Notes: a model not told the origin generated them from the sequence alone. DNA of 64,000 nucleotides from Gnetum montanum (GCA_015680685.1 MNCI01022307.1:436456-500455), one strand, 5' to 3'; positions 1 to 12,110 are shown, counted from the first letter of the stretch. Translations and numbers: made by a program.

Positions 1-601
1 TTAACAATCATCCAGATGTCCTTAGTTTACATCGTTTAATTTCAAGGAAATATTAAAAATTCGGTACATTCTCTAAGTGCCCTAACTTCGATGAAAATAT
101 ATATACATGATCCCTGTGTGCTAATCAATATCATTTGCAATTGTTCACGTAGGGGAAGTTTTTCAAATTCCTCTCTATGACTCACAATTGCACATCCCTT
201 GCTTTCATATTCATAACTCGCTCGTTGGTACTTCGATTTTCATTTCGTCTAAACCTACTTGAACCCGGAGTGTTTAGCTTAATCGTGGGGGAGGGGCACA
301 TGCCGAATAGCACATAAATTTTTCAAAATTCATCATCGTCCAAAGGACATCTTTAAGGATAATTAGTTGTAAAATTAAGAATAGAATGTGTCAAAAATAA
401 TTTCATCCCCTTAGCTATACCAAAAAATTAAATTTGGAAACCACCTAAGCAAAAAGGACTCAACATTATAATATTTCGGGGACATGGTTCTTCTAATAAT
501 CAACATCACACGGAAATAAAGTAAATCTATTAAGGAATGCAATAAGGTATAACCTAACTTTTGTAACAACCTTACTAATGATTGGTCCCGTGTGATTGCA
601 G

Positions 602-1359
602 ATGGCCCTGAAACGCGGACAATAGGAAGGTCTTGCTCAAGGTGTGATCAAACAACCTAGGAGAGGTGAAGGAAAAGTTCCTACAGAACAACATGCAGAA
701 CAGGAGGAACAATCATTTAGTATCCATCAAGAAGACCCTGCTACTGTACAATCAAGGCAGGTGAAAGGAGGAGCTGTTGCAGTGCCTAAATAGGGACAAC
801 ATCTCACGTTGCCCCAGGATTGTGTTCAGGCTATCCACAAAAGGTCCACATTCACTACAGTGATTGTGGAATTAAATTTCACAAAATTTTCTCTGGTGGC
901 CATTAGGATCACCTCAAAGGATCCCCATTATGGCCTACCCTCTCTAAAAGCAGTGCCTAGTACTTAGGGGAAACGTACCAATTTTGGCACAATAAAGAAG
1001 AAGGCACCACGGTTAACAATTGTGGTGTGAATGTTGACTTCTCTATTCAAGCCATTTTGGAAGTATTAGACCTTTCGAATACAGGGCCAAAGGTTACTCA
1101 GAACCAGCTAGACAATTTTAGAACCGAGCAACTTAATAAACTGTTAACAGAGAATAAAAGGGTGGCAAAAGAAAAAGAGAAGGCTGACTGAGATGCCTCT
1201 ATGGCACAAGCACAAACTTAAATGCACGCCAAGGCACTAAAGGCCTTACAAGAGGAGAAACTCCAGGCCATACTTCAACATCATCAAGCCTCAAAGCCTG
1301 GAGCACAAGACAAAGGGAAGGCACCAATGGAGGAGCCACCGCCACCTGGAACTACATGA
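602..1359 (+). pseudogene. Broken third ORF (ORF3) of element D
   Basis: The ATG at 602-604 directly follows the splice-acceptor-like string tgattgcag. Translation starts MALKRGQ and then meets stops and frame shifts, so the ORF is dead. The C-terminal third is lysine/glutamate/alanine-rich and looks coiled-coil. It ends in a proline-rich tail (MEEPPPPGTT) with the stop at 1357-1359. ORF3 of element A also ends in a run of the type EPPPP immediately before its stop, supporting common descent. The ORF is much shorter than its relatives in A and E. Its function is unknown; its position after integrase corresponds to the extra ORF of Athila/Tat-type plant elements. Confidence 0.6.
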
Positions 1360-1510
1360 GTTCCATCCATTTTTGTAGGTGTAGAAAATTTGTGTTGTGT
1401 CTTCATTTTGTTTTCATTTCATACTGCAGCATAGTCTAGTTTCTTCCCATCTAATAATCCCATACCTATCCACTATGTAATCACTGTAGCTTGAGGACAA
1501 GTTTTTATTC

Positions 1511-1523
1511 AGTCGTGGGGGTA
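1511..1523 (+). other. Polypurine tract of element D
   Basis: The G-rich string agtcgtgggggta lies directly against the LTR start. The equivalent place in E reads agttgtgggggta on the minus strand. It would prime plus-strand DNA synthesis during reverse transcription. Confidence 0.75.
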
Positions 1524-2282
1524 CGCGATATCGCGGCTCGCCGCAATGTCTATAAATAAGAGGTAGCTTTCCTAGTTTTAGGAATCTAGTTTAGTCCCTT
1601 AGCAAAGCTCTAGCAGTTTTATCCCTCCAGAGATAGAATTATTTTCTAGTGTCTACCCGCAGTGTGGTGAATGTAATTGTACAACATCCTTTATTCGAGT
1701 GTGACGTACTTGGACATGCACATGACCGGAAATAAAGATCGAGATTACTTTATCATTGCAGCATTCACTTAGTTTAATTAACTAATTATTTAATTATTAT
1801 TTACTTCTTTCTTAGTTAATCTCTCTCACCCTTATCTCATGTTAAACATGGAATGAGTATGACTTAATCACGAGCATTTAAGTGTGACTACTTGGTAACC
1901 CAGTAGCGTACCTGGGCCATGCGCTTGGTAATCCCAGTGGTAGTCGTGCATGAAGTCCAAGATGTGTATGGATGATTAAGGAACGGATGCTCATCACACT
2001 TAGGCTAGATTAGATTCTCTCACCCTTTCTCTCCTAGATTAGTGAATATTATCTTCCATTGCCTTCAAGAGTAGCATGAGGTTAGAACACATCATACACC
2101 TCACTATGGACTAAACCATACATGACAAAGATAATACTAGTCCAGGTGGGAAGACAACGAACTGTGACCTAAGGCTAACTGTCTAGGTGCCACAACTAGT
2201 CCTTCTGCGGAGTTTGACCGAATCGTGCATGAGAACGCTCGTATTCGTATGGTTGAGTATAGGGGTACCTCGCCATTGATCA
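1524..2282 (+). repeat. 3' LTR of element D
   Basis: This LTR is about 760 bp and starts right after the polypurine tract; its expected TG has become CG. A promoter-like tataaataag lies at 1551-1560. The R/U5 part carries the phrase 'gaccggaaataaagatcgag', also found in decayed form in the LTRs of A, B and E. The 3' end matches LTR F (cgtatggttgag, ggggtacctcgcc). CpG content is higher than in the LTRs of A and B, suggesting a younger or less methylation-decayed copy. Confidence 0.75.
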
Positions 2283-3852
2283 CTAGGGCAATGAATTTTG
2301 CAATTTCACGTTGTTTTTAGTGAATCTAGTAAATACATTGAGCAATACTAGTAAAATTGTAGTACAATCAATAGTTTTATGAGTAGATTCACAATCATTT
2401 TTGCAAAATATAGGAAAATGAAATTTTAAGGGTTATTTGCATGAAGAACATGATGCAGGAGGAACACAATGCAATGTTTCAACATGAGAGCATTTTTGCC
2501 AAACACTAAGTGTTGGGGTGACGTTGCATGTCAAAAGTGCTTTTCAATGTGAAATGTCAAGAATTTGATGTTAGAAAATGACGATTATGCCAAGAACAAT
2601 TTGGAAAAAATGATGTTGTATGTTAATGGAAATGACATAAAATATCAAAGTTACAGTGGTTAAGATAGACACTTTGTTAATATCTTTTTCAATTTTGATG
2701 TCCCACATTGAAGTGATATTAACATGAAGCATTAGACGTATAATATAGGGATAGATTATGGCATAGATGTTTTTCCAAACATCTAGTATGAATGACGCTC
2801 AACGTTGAGATTGTATGTTAATGTAAGATGTTGAAATAGTGAGCTATGTAAGAAACTCAAAGTGGTTGTAACATGAAACTGATGTGATGTTTTAATAAAG
2901 AGTTGTATTTTTGACATTAAAACTATTTGTCTTGTTTTTTTTGAAGGGATGTTGTAGCATCTAGGTTCCTTGTATTTAAGCCTATGCACTTCTTTCTCAT
3001 AGATGAAAGAAGTGTTTTGAGGAACAAGTAGAGAAAGGTAGGTCTAATCTTAAGCAAGCTCTTATTTAATGAAAAGATGCTAATGTAATCCAAATTTTGG
3101 ATAAGGAAGAAAGTTGTAGAGTTTCTAAAATTTTGCATCACTCACTTCAATGTAGTGATTTGGACCAAGGTGGAAGAAGAGGTGATCCTGTAGCCTTAGA
3201 GATAATTCTTCCTAGATTCCTTATAGAGCTCACAGAAATCACCTTTGAGCTACATTGTAACATTGAAGAGTTGTCCAAGGACAACTTGGTATACAAGAAA
3301 TGTTTAGAAAAGTTGTGGGAGAAAAGGGAGTATCAATAGTTCATTGTTGATAGCACATTACTATTGGAAACTTAAATTTCCAAGGCAATGTCTAACCCAT
3401 TAGGTGCTAAAATTTTTGTTAAGAGGTCAGTTGGAATAGTATTAGAAGTTAAAGGACAAGTTAATCTTTTATTAGCTAAATGAAACTAACTTTAGAGCTT
3501 TGTTATGCAAGTTCAATGATCCAAATGTATAAAGCCTTGATCATCTAGCATTCCTCAAAACTTGTTGCAAGACCTCTCCCCACATTGTAATTGAAGACCT
3601 CATGTAATGTCCCAATTTAATGTGTGATATAAGGGATGGAAGATACATAGGTTTTGGAATGAATACAATAATAGAGGATGGCTTCATCAATTATGGAATG
3701 AAGTCCACGGGAAATCATAGAATGGCCAAAGTGGTCAAGGATCATCTTGAGGTCTAAGGAGAAGTAAAAGCTAATATATTTTGTATATTTTTCATTATTT
3801 TCTTTGAAGAAAAGGTGAAGTTAGCTAACAATGATCTATACTTATTTATAGC
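2283..3852. other. Unclassified sequence between elements D and A
   Basis: This is AT-rich DNA with no recognisable gene. The longest open stretch (3097-3339, plus) begins at TTG, not ATG, and encodes a charged helical-looking segment with no known motif. It may be debris of an older retroelement into which A inserted, but I cannot match it to anything else in the window. Confidence 0.5.
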
Positions 3853-4722
3853 TAATGAATCACTCAATGAGCTATGTCAACAGGCATGTGTCGATGTAGC
3901 CCCATCGATGCATGGTTAGATGTGTTGACGTAGCATTTATCTTCACCTACATAAATGCATCTACCTACCACATTTATGGCATGTTAAGTCCATAGCATAG
4001 CTGAAGTATTGTAGTTTTCTTAGCCTAGAGTTAGAATATTTTCTAAGTGCATGTAGTAGGACTTCAAGGATTATACAATTCTTTATTCAAACATCTTGTA
4101 TTTGAACACATTGATGTGATTGGTAATAAAGATGAGATTCTTGACATTCCTTGTAACACTTGGAGGATAGATTAATGTTTATTTCATTCACTTTATAGTT
4201 AATGCAATTTACATTCTTTTTTTAAATACTTCATACATTTGATAATTAATTAATGCATAAGTATGACCACTTCGAACATACCATAAACACTTGGTAATCC
4301 TAGTAGTGCCTATTTGATAACACCCAAGAATAGATACTTGGTAATCCAATAGCATTGATATGAGTTCAAGATGTGTATAGAAAGTGGACCCAAATACTTA
4401 TGTTAGGCTAGTTAGCTTAAGAATTGTTAGATAGTTTATTAGTTAATTTCTAAACCTTTATCTTTACTCTAGCACTTAGGCAAAAAATACATAAAATAAA
4501 AAAATAATAAAAATATAAATAAAAATCATGTGCCTTAGCTTACACTTAACCATACACTTGCACTTATATAAGTGAAGCCAAGAAGACAACGATCACATCT
4601 CTAACTTACTATCTTTGTCCATCAACGCATTTAGGAACTAAGGTCCATGAAATTTGACCAGATCACTAGTGAAATGCTTATGATTTGTATGGTTGGGCAT
4701 AGGGTCTACTTGTTGGTCACCT
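3853..4722 (+). repeat. 5' LTR of element A
   Basis: It aligns with 21348-22213 along its whole length, with shared phrases such as aagtccatagcatag and actttaaggattatac-like segments. The start has TA where TG is expected. The U3 carries an array of cgatg/tgatgcat-type motifs (about 3875-3945), and the TATA box seen in the other LTR has decayed to acataaat here. The end lies just before the PBS. Confidence 0.8.
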
Positions 4723-4723
4723 T

Positions 4724-4742
4724 TTGCACCACTGCTGGGGAT
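4724..4742 (+). other. Primer binding site of element A (tRNA-Asp type, decayed)
   Basis: The sequence ttgcaccactgctggggat matches the complement of the plant tRNA-Asp 3' end (tggcgccgttgccggggat) at 14 of 19 positions. Four of the five differences are transitions, as expected from 5-methylcytosine decay. Its position right after the LTR supports the assignment. Confidence 0.75.
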
Positions 4743-4870
4743 TTTAGTTAGCTAAGTGCACTATGTAGGAAAGATAGTAAAAAAATCTAACGATGTTGTA
4801 AAGGAAACTAACGTTAGACCATTAAGATAAATACTAATAAAAAATGCAAATTGTTTTTGAAGAATAATTG

Positions 4871-5458
4871 ATATGGCTTCTTCTTGTAGGGAAGATTCTC
4901 TACTGCAAATTCATAAGTGAATCAAGTCAAAGGCAAGAAGGCCAACAAACACAAGTGCCCCAATAGTTCAAAGTTGTCTATACTCCTCCAGATGCTTACA
5001 CTCTAGATTTCAGTTTCATCCTACATCAAGACAAGTAGCTACAATGGGGGGACATGGAGGAAAACATTGTGCCACCTCTCAAATAATCTATTCCTACAAT
5101 GCTATTGAATAATCTCATCAAGTTGGGCATTGACAGACTATATGCAGAGTACGAGGTTTAGGACCACAAAGGCTTAGCGAAAGAAAGATCAACAAATGGA
5201 AGCTTGATATGAGGCTTCAAAAGGTAAAAGGTTTTCTAACCACTTATTCCTACACACACAAAGAAGGCAAGGACTATGATGAATCAATAGGATCCATTAT
5301 AGGCACAACAGGATCCATTATAGGCATCATGGCCATGACAAGGTCCATAGAGGCTATTGTGACTATGATGAACCCTTGCGAGCTACATGGAATATGTTGT
5401 ATATTTTAGAGGCTGTGAGAATTTCCACCAGGCACTTGAAGCATAGTTACATTAAATT
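4871..5458 (+). pseudogene. gag of element A, N-terminal part
   Basis: An ATG at 4871 begins MASSCRED, matching the start of gag in element B (ATG at about 32717, MSSSHKDD). The frame is soon broken by stops. The open stretch 5209-5409 is a leftover of this gag. The Copia insertion H interrupts the gene at 5459, and it resumes at 11170. In element B the homologous junction phrase (ggcat...agtcgaattaaatgg, about 33640-33665) is uninterrupted, which fixes the insertion point. Confidence 0.6.
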
Positions 5459-6633
5459 TGGATCATTGAACTTAAAAGGGGGGAAAGATGAATAAGTTCC
5501 CCAAATTAAAATTCTTTGAACAAAGCACACACACCAAATTTAATGTGGTTTCCAAACTTGGGTAGTCCACACTTAGAGGGTAGTTCACATGGACACCTTT
5601 GAACTTTGTTGCTTTCAAATGTGGTTTGAAGGATACCACACCCTGTACAAGCACTAAGCTTTGCTCTTGAGTGATTTAATGCTACGAATCCACTCAATAC
5701 TATAAGGTCCTGAGAAGTTGAGTATGTGGTTTCTAGGATCCCACAACCTTGAGCTCTGCTCTGGAGTGTTATGGTGCTACACCAACACTCAATCTTGTAG
5801 GATCCTAAAAAAAATCAAGTAATATGCCTTCTAGCAAGAAGCACATCAACCCTGTAGGGTAACAAGGAAGAACAACAATTACAACGAATGAATGTAACTT
5901 AGTTTGTTGATCCTTTTACTTTGAGGTACAACACATTTTACAATAGATAAAAGATAATACAATCAGGAGCAATAATGATTACAATGGTTGTCAAATGATT
6001 ACACAATTATTGTAAAAAAACTTGCTCATTTTCCAATGAGAATGATGTCTTCTTATAGTCACCATGTTTCCAAATCCATCTTGGAACTCATGTAATGGCT
6101 AGTTAACGGTCATGGAAGACATCTTCTTTGTGGCTAAGATGTCTTTCTGCATCTTGTCTCCATTTTGGGAAGACATCTTTGATTGGTGAAAGACATCTTT
6201 CTGAAAATACCCTACATTCTTTAAAGACATCTTTGTCTAGGGAAAGATGGTCTTTTCTTGATAAAATAAATCTATTGTTTTTCAGAGATGTCTTCTTTTG
6301 TGTTGCCTTTAATTCTACCAAGACATCTACTATTTCTTGGAGACATCTTTCTTCACCTTCCTTTGCATGATGAATTCTTCATTCCTTGTTCATAACCTTG
6401 CACTTTCACATGCTTTAATGATGACACTTTGCTTGTGAGTTATTTGGTCCTTGTCCACGTTCTTGGAATTCTTGCATGTTCACTTGAGACCTTATGGATG
6501 ACCTTTTCCTTTGAGCTCTCCTTTTGTCTAAACCAATTCATTCCTTGTCATCTCATCTTGGTCCTACAAACATAATAACCACACAACCATAAAAATAACC
6601 TTTGACTTGTTTTGACATACCAAAAGGTCCACA
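5459..6633 (-). repeat. 3' LTR of element H
   Basis: It is collinear with 9974-11169; for example 'gaacaaagcacacacacc' occurs in both. On the minus strand it starts TGTGGACC and ends CCA. A decayed PPT (ccaaaaaggataagat on the minus strand) abuts its start. Between 6040 and 6350 it carries about nine copies of the agacatct/agatgtct motif. Confidence 0.8.
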
Positions 6634-8599
6634 ATCTTATCCTTTTTGGTGATGTTCAAAACTTAGGAAAATGGGTTATTGAATCATACAAATATAACCA
6701 TACTCTCCTTGTTTTTGAAAAGTAGCAAAAAGGATAAAACACAACATCCCAAAGTATAACTCAGTAGCCATGCCATAGTCACAAAAGATATGCATTGATC
6801 CTAATATCTATTTAAATAAATCTCCAAGTAACATAAAGCATTTTCAAAGAGATTCTCATTGCTATAATGAATATTGTCAATCATTTGCATCCCTTCATAG
6901 TAGAGATATGAGTACTTGTTGGTTCAGTGAAGTCCATATAAATAAGAGAGGCTTAAGCACTCAAGGGAAGATTTGTATATATAGCATGTTGAAATAACAC
7001 AAGTAGAGAAATCAAGGGAAAAGACACAAACTTAATTATCAAATTTGTATGCTAAGGATGAAAAATCTCCATTTCAAAAAGATCTATCCTTTTCCGATCA
7101 AAAGTAAAGTTAGAGAAAACATCCGAGAACTAATACAAACAGGACTAAGTAAAAAATTTTATGCCTAAGAGAAAATAGACTTGAGTACTAAAGACCAACA
7201 ATAGAGTATTTGGAAGTAAGTGGCTTATCAGTTGGAGTCAAATATCTCATTAAAACATATATCTCAAGATATTCACTGAGCACAAATTCTAAAGGGCTGA
7301 AAAACAAGATAGGAGCTGCCCTATATCGAAACCTAATTTTTGAGTATGAAATAACCTATCTTTTGAACCAATAAATTCATAAGGTAAACCAATATGGCAT
7401 CATTCCATCAAAACTCAACTCTTATGAAAATATCATGAAGGTAATGACAAGGAAGAAGGGATACATTTGGAAAAATAAATTCTCTTTAAGAAGGGAAAAC
7501 ACCAAATATAAACAAGTCAATGCCCAAAAAATAGGTAAGTAGATTTTAACAAGATGTTTAAATAGTAACCAAGACATATCACAATGGTAAAATGTTTGTA
7601 AGGCATCTAAATAAAGAGTTAATCCTATTTTTACCTTGAATACTATAGCAACCTCTTGCATGACATGAATCGTTGCTCATTTTATGATATTTTGTTGCCT
7701 CTTGGTTGAAGTCTCCAAAGACTCCCCTTACATTATTCACCTCCAAGATGATGATGAGGAATAGGCTCCCCCTACACATGTGCAACTCTTCTTGGGCAAT
7801 GTTTTAAATCATCAAAGCACTACAACTATAGGTCAACATTAAGATTAAATGTGGAGACTAAGGTCTCTAATTCGTAATATTGATAGAATTATTAAATGCT
7901 TATCTTATCTTGTAAATGAAAAAATATCTGAAAGGACATGAGCTTAGAAACAAATCAACACAAAAAGTTAATATTATGCAAGATTAGAAGCAAGATAACA
8001 AAGTAAAAGATAAAGGACAAAAAGAAATCAATACTTTTGCTATACTACTTATTCTCATAGGACTAAATGCATCAACCTCAAAGTGAGTATGAAAGATACT
8101 CTAAACAATTATTCCAACACCTTTCTGATCTAGTTAATACAAACAATTTTGGACTTCTCAAATTATATACTTCCAAATTAACTAGCAAGCAAAGAGATGG
8201 AAACTTGCCTTGACTTACCTTGCGTGCAGGTGAGAAGAGAAGATTAATGGAGTTTGAGATCAGGTACCCTATCATGAAGTACCTCCTCATTCTTAGGTTC
8301 TCTTTCATTAGATCATTGATGTGATGTCTCTATTTGTTCATGTTCTTTAAGATAAAATCCTTGATCACTTATTGCATCATTTTCAATTTGCCACTTCTCT
8401 TCATTTTCAACTATTAGTGCCTACACAATTTTCTTACCAAAGCCTTTCTAACAAGACCAAGTGTTAATCTTGTTTTGATCATCATGAGTATAGTTAAGAG
8501 TTTTCTTACTACCATAATTTTTACACACAAATAAAGTATTTTCCTCATGATCCAAATTATCAAACTTGATTATGCTTGAACTTGAATTTCCATGTGTGA
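6634..8599 (-). other. Internal region of element H downstream of gag, no pol found
   Basis: About 2 kb lies between gag and the 3' LTR on the minus strand. None of its short open stretches (for example 8078-8308, 7579-7785, 7422-7661) shows Copia protease, integrase or RT motifs. I see no other gene in it. Confidence 0.5.
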
Positions 8600-9916
8600 C
8601 TTTCTCCAAATTCTTTGGCTATTTTTTAGGAGTCTCCTCTTCTTGATGAACCTTTTTGCAATCCTTATTAAAAGAGGTTAGTTGAATCTTTGCTTTTATG
8701 TCTAAGATCTCTTCTTTCACTTCAGAGTGAATGGCATCTAGCTTAGAAATTACAAATTTATTTGCCTTGTTAATTAAATAATGTAAAATAAAATTTTCTT
8801 CTTTAAGTTTACTATACCTTTCATCGCACTTACCACTTTGTCCAACCATATGTGAGGAATTTTCATTTGTAAGCACCATGCATATGAGATGTGAATCTTT
8901 GGAAGAATTGCCTATTTCTTCTTCAATTTGCTCACCATCATCCCAACTTGTTTAAAAGTTGGTCTTTTTTCATTCCTCATCATTGGATGTATTCTTTGGA
9001 TGTACATTGCTTTCACTAGGACATTCGAAGGCCATACAGCCTCTTCCTTCATAAACCCAACATTATATAGAAGAGAAATCTAAGTTAGAATTCAAAACCT
9101 TTTTACCTCTTTTTCTACCTTTGAATAGACTGGGTCTTTGCTGAGATGCCCCTTGTTTCTTCTTCTAAGTAATCATTGTAGCTTCCTTGAGAGAATGGCA
9201 ATCTCATCTTTGCTGGCCTCTTCATGCTCATTGAGTTCCTTCTCCTTGGAGGTAGTCTTTAAGGCAATGGGTCTTTCTTGGATGGCTCCTTCACTTATGA
9301 GATTCATTTCATAAGCAATGAGAGCACTTTGAAGCTCTTCAAATTTTAGAGTTGAGAAGTCTCTAATTTCCTCCATGGACATGATCTTAGGTCTTGACTC
9401 CAATTGAAGAGTTCTAATCATTTTAATGATCACATTACTTTCGAGCAAGTATTTACCTGTACCTCTAATTACTACAATAATATCATTTTCTCTAGAGAAA
9501 TAGTATTTTATTTTTTCACCTTCTCTCAATTTAAGTTTATCATATTCACTTTGCAAAACTAGCAATTTTGATTATTTGACAATAGAAGTTCCTTCATAAG
9601 TGGCTTCTAAAGTTTATCAAATTTCTTTGGCCATTTTACATCTTGCTACCTTATTGAATTTAGATTTATTCAAAGCACAACATAAATAATTCTTTGCTTT
9701 ATAATCAAACATGAATTTATCTTTCTCCTATTGTGTCCATTTTTTGTGAGGCTTGATGATGTCAATGGAGCTATCAATAGGTTGAGTGTAGCCTTCAAGG
9801 ATTGACTCCCATACTTTAAACATCATGGATTCAAAGAACCCTTGCATTCTGGCTTTCAAATAGGTGAAGTCAAATCTATCAAACATTAGTGGCTTTATGT
9901 AAGATGTCCCCTCCAA
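8600..9916 (-). pseudogene. Copia gag of element H
   Basis: The minus-strand product starts at 9916 with MEGTSYIKPLMFDR, then FDFTYLKARMQGFF and VWESILEGYTQP. This matches the N-terminal gag signature of plant Copia elements (typical 'P.F.G.NY..WK..M..FL'). A second block (9565-9173) has LREGEKIKYYFSREND and KFEELQSALIAYEMN, the UBN2 gag domain in its usual order. Near 9070-9010 a decayed CCHC knuckle reads CWVYEGRGCMAFECP, with the second Cys and the His replaced. A third block (8879-8619) is charged and coiled-coil-like. At least two frame breaks separate the blocks, so it is a pseudogene. The family's role is to form the virus-like particle. Confidence 0.78.
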
Positions 9917-9952
9917 GATTCACCCTTAAAGCTGATCATGACAAAGAAGACT

Positions 9953-9970
9953 ACTAGGCTCTAATACCAC
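9953..9970 (-). other. Primer binding site of element H (initiator Met tRNA)
   Basis: The minus strand reads tggtattagagcctagt, against the plant tRNA-iMet complement tggtatcagagc. Only one base of the 12-base core differs. It lies four bases inside the 5' LTR. Confidence 0.88.
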
Positions 9971-9973
9971 TTT

Positions 9974-11169
9974 TGGATCATTGAACTTAGAAGGTTGGGT
10001 GGGGGGGAGTGAGTGGGCGGCACAGAATTCTTTGAACAAAGCACACACACCAAATTTAATGTGGTTTTTCAACTTGGGTAGTTCACACTTAGAGGGTAGT
10101 TCATAAACACACCTCCAAACTTTGTTTCTCTCAAATGTGGTTTGAAGGGTGCCACACCCTATATAATCACTAAGCTCCACTCCAGAGTGATTCAATGCTA
10201 TGAATCTATTCAACCCTATAAGGTCACAACAAGCTTAGTATGTAGTTTCCAGGATTCAACAACCTTTATAATCTTGAGCTCCATTTTGGGGTGTTGTGGC
10301 ACTACACCAACACTCAATCCTGTAAGATCTTGACAAAATTAATTAAGATGCCTTCCCATAAGAAGTACATCAACCCAGTAGGGCAACAAGGAAGAACAAC
10401 AATTACAAGAGATGAATGCAACTTAGTTTGCTGATCCTTGTACTTTGAGGTACAACACACTTTACAACATATAAAAGATAATACAATGAGGAGCAATAAT
10501 GATTATAATGATTGCCAAATGATTACACAATGATTATACAAAAGCTTGCTTGTTTACTAATGAGAATGATGTCTTCTTATAGTCACCATGTTTTCAAATT
10601 CATCTTGGAATTCATGCAATAGCTAGCGAATGATCATGGAAGATGTCTTCTTCATGGCTGAGACATCTTTCTAAATTTAGTCTCCATTTTGAAAAGATGT
10701 CTTCTTTTAGTGAAAGACATCTTTCATAAACTGGCCTGCATTCTGTGAAGACATCTTTGTTCAGGGAAAGAAGTCTTTGCTTAATGAAATATATCTATTA
10801 TTTTTCAAAGATGTATTCTTTATGTTGCCTTCAATTTTGCCAAGACGTCTATTGTTTCCTGGACACATCTTTCTTCACCTTCCTTTGCATGATGAACTCT
10901 TCATTCCTTGTTCATAACCTTGCACTTTCGTATGCTTTAATGATGATAAATTTTCTTGTAATTTGTTTAGTCCTTGTCCACATTCTTGGAATTCTTGCAT
11001 GTTTGCTTAAGACCTTGTGAATGACCTTTCCTTTGAGCTCTTCTTTTATCTAAACTAGTTCATCCCTTGTCATCTCATCATGGTCCTACAAACATAATAG
11101 CCATACAACCATAAAAAAAAACCTTTGAATCCATTTTACTTAACATTTTAACACACCAAAAGGTACACA
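9974..11169 (-). repeat. 5' LTR of element H
   Basis: It is the partner of 5459-6633. On the minus strand the U3 begins TGTGTACC and carries the agacatct array at about 10560-10870. R/U5 holds sequences such as cctcaaagtacaaggatc and ends gatcca before the PBS. Confidence 0.82.
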
Positions 11170-12110
11170 TGAAATGATTTTATATAAATAATATTCCTAG
11201 GTTTGAGAGGGGATACAATTCAGAGCCATAGAATCATTTGCAAGATTTTGATGATCCTTGTGCCTTGCAAAATGTGGAGAATGAATGGAAAAAGCTAAAA
11301 CTATTCCCAAGGATACTCATAAAGGAAGTAGAAAGCTGGTACTAGTCCTTGGTACTAGAATCTATTCAATGAGGAGTATGATGTTAGAGCTATTTAATGA
11401 CAAATACCAAATATACTCCAAAGTGTCCAATTTGAGGAGGCAAATCTAAGGGTAAAAAACAAGGCACTCATGAGTATTTAGATGCAGCCATGGGTAAGTA
11501 CTACTCTTTGTTGCATCGATGCCTAGGCCATATATACTCTAAATGGAATCAGCTACATCATATCATAGATGGGCTCAGAGTTGAATCAAGGAGAACCTTG
11601 GGGTCTATGTCCAAGAAGACTTTATGAGCTAAGGGTACCTTAGATTTAAAGGTTCATTGAATAAGTGGCCAAAGAGGAAGGAGAAATGAAAAAACAAGAA
11701 AGTTTAAAAGAATACAATAAACAACCCTCCATCCATAAGAGGGAGGTCCATTTTTATGAGAATAAGAAGAAGACATCACTTGATGAAGTGGTGTAGAGGA
11801 AAACCTTACCAATCCAAAAATCTATTACTGAAATATTGGCTAAGGTTGATAAGATGTGAACTCCTTGATTGAGAAGTTCCAAATTACTCTGAAGATTGCA
11901 GAGGAATGTAGAGGTCAAGGAGGTAGTGGCTATGAATGAAGGAAGAAAAAGAAGACTGAATGTGAATATTGCAAGCATAAGAACAAATTTGTGGTTGTAG
12001 AGGAGGTTGCAAATTCAGAATTTGACGGTGAGGGGTGTGACATTTGCTAATATGAACATTCCAAGGGATGTTGCCCTATATTTTCATCCTTATAAAAATC
12101 TGGGGTGTAT
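11170..12110 (+). pseudogene. gag of element A, capsid and zinc-knuckle part
   Basis: Decayed capsid coding resumes after the Copia insertion: NVENEWKKLKLFPR and LIKEVESWY, equivalent to IESEW and LIKEVESWYRF in element B (33760-33850). This is the retrotrans_gag core. At 12036-12070 a knuckle reads CDIC, then a stop, then YEHSKGCC. That gives Cys-x2-Cys-x3-His-x3-Cys spacing, one residue shorter on each side of the His than the usual CCHC knuckle. Several stops and frame changes make the gene non-functional. Confidence 0.7.

Larger units (their letters stand above)
1..2282 (+). mobile_element. Element D: 3' end of a Ty3-type LTR retrotransposon
   Basis: The left edge of the window lies inside an LTR retrotransposon read on the plus strand. 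The recognisable order is a non-coding spacer (1-601), a broken third ORF (602-1359), a polypurine tract ending at 1523 and a 3' LTR (1524-2282). No PBS follows the LTR, so 2282 is the outer edge. The terminal part of the LTR, ending in ggtacctcgcc and a TGATCA-type end, matches the end of LTR F at the other edge of the window. The third ORF and the PPT resemble those of elements A and E, so D belongs to the same broad group but with a shorter spacer and ORF. Gag and pol, if present, lie outside the window. Confidence 0.8.
5459..11169 (-). mobile_element. Element H: Copia-type retrotransposon with gag but no recognisable pol
   Basis: Two long direct repeats (5459-6633 and 9974-11169) flank a 3.3-kb internal region read on the minus strand. 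A near-perfect initiator-Met PBS lies just inside the right repeat, so the right repeat is the 5' LTR. A Copia gag (DUF4219/UBN2 type) follows. No protease, integrase, RT or RNase H could be seen between gag and the 3' LTR, so the copy is either internally deleted or a non-autonomous derivative. It is inserted into gag of element A. The flanks ttaaat and tgaaat may be an imperfect target-site duplication. It is less decayed than A, consistent with later insertion. Confidence 0.82.

Noticed and set aside
3097-3339. 80-codon frame as a small gene
   Set aside because: It starts at TTG, has no upstream ATG or motif, and is surrounded by repeat debris.
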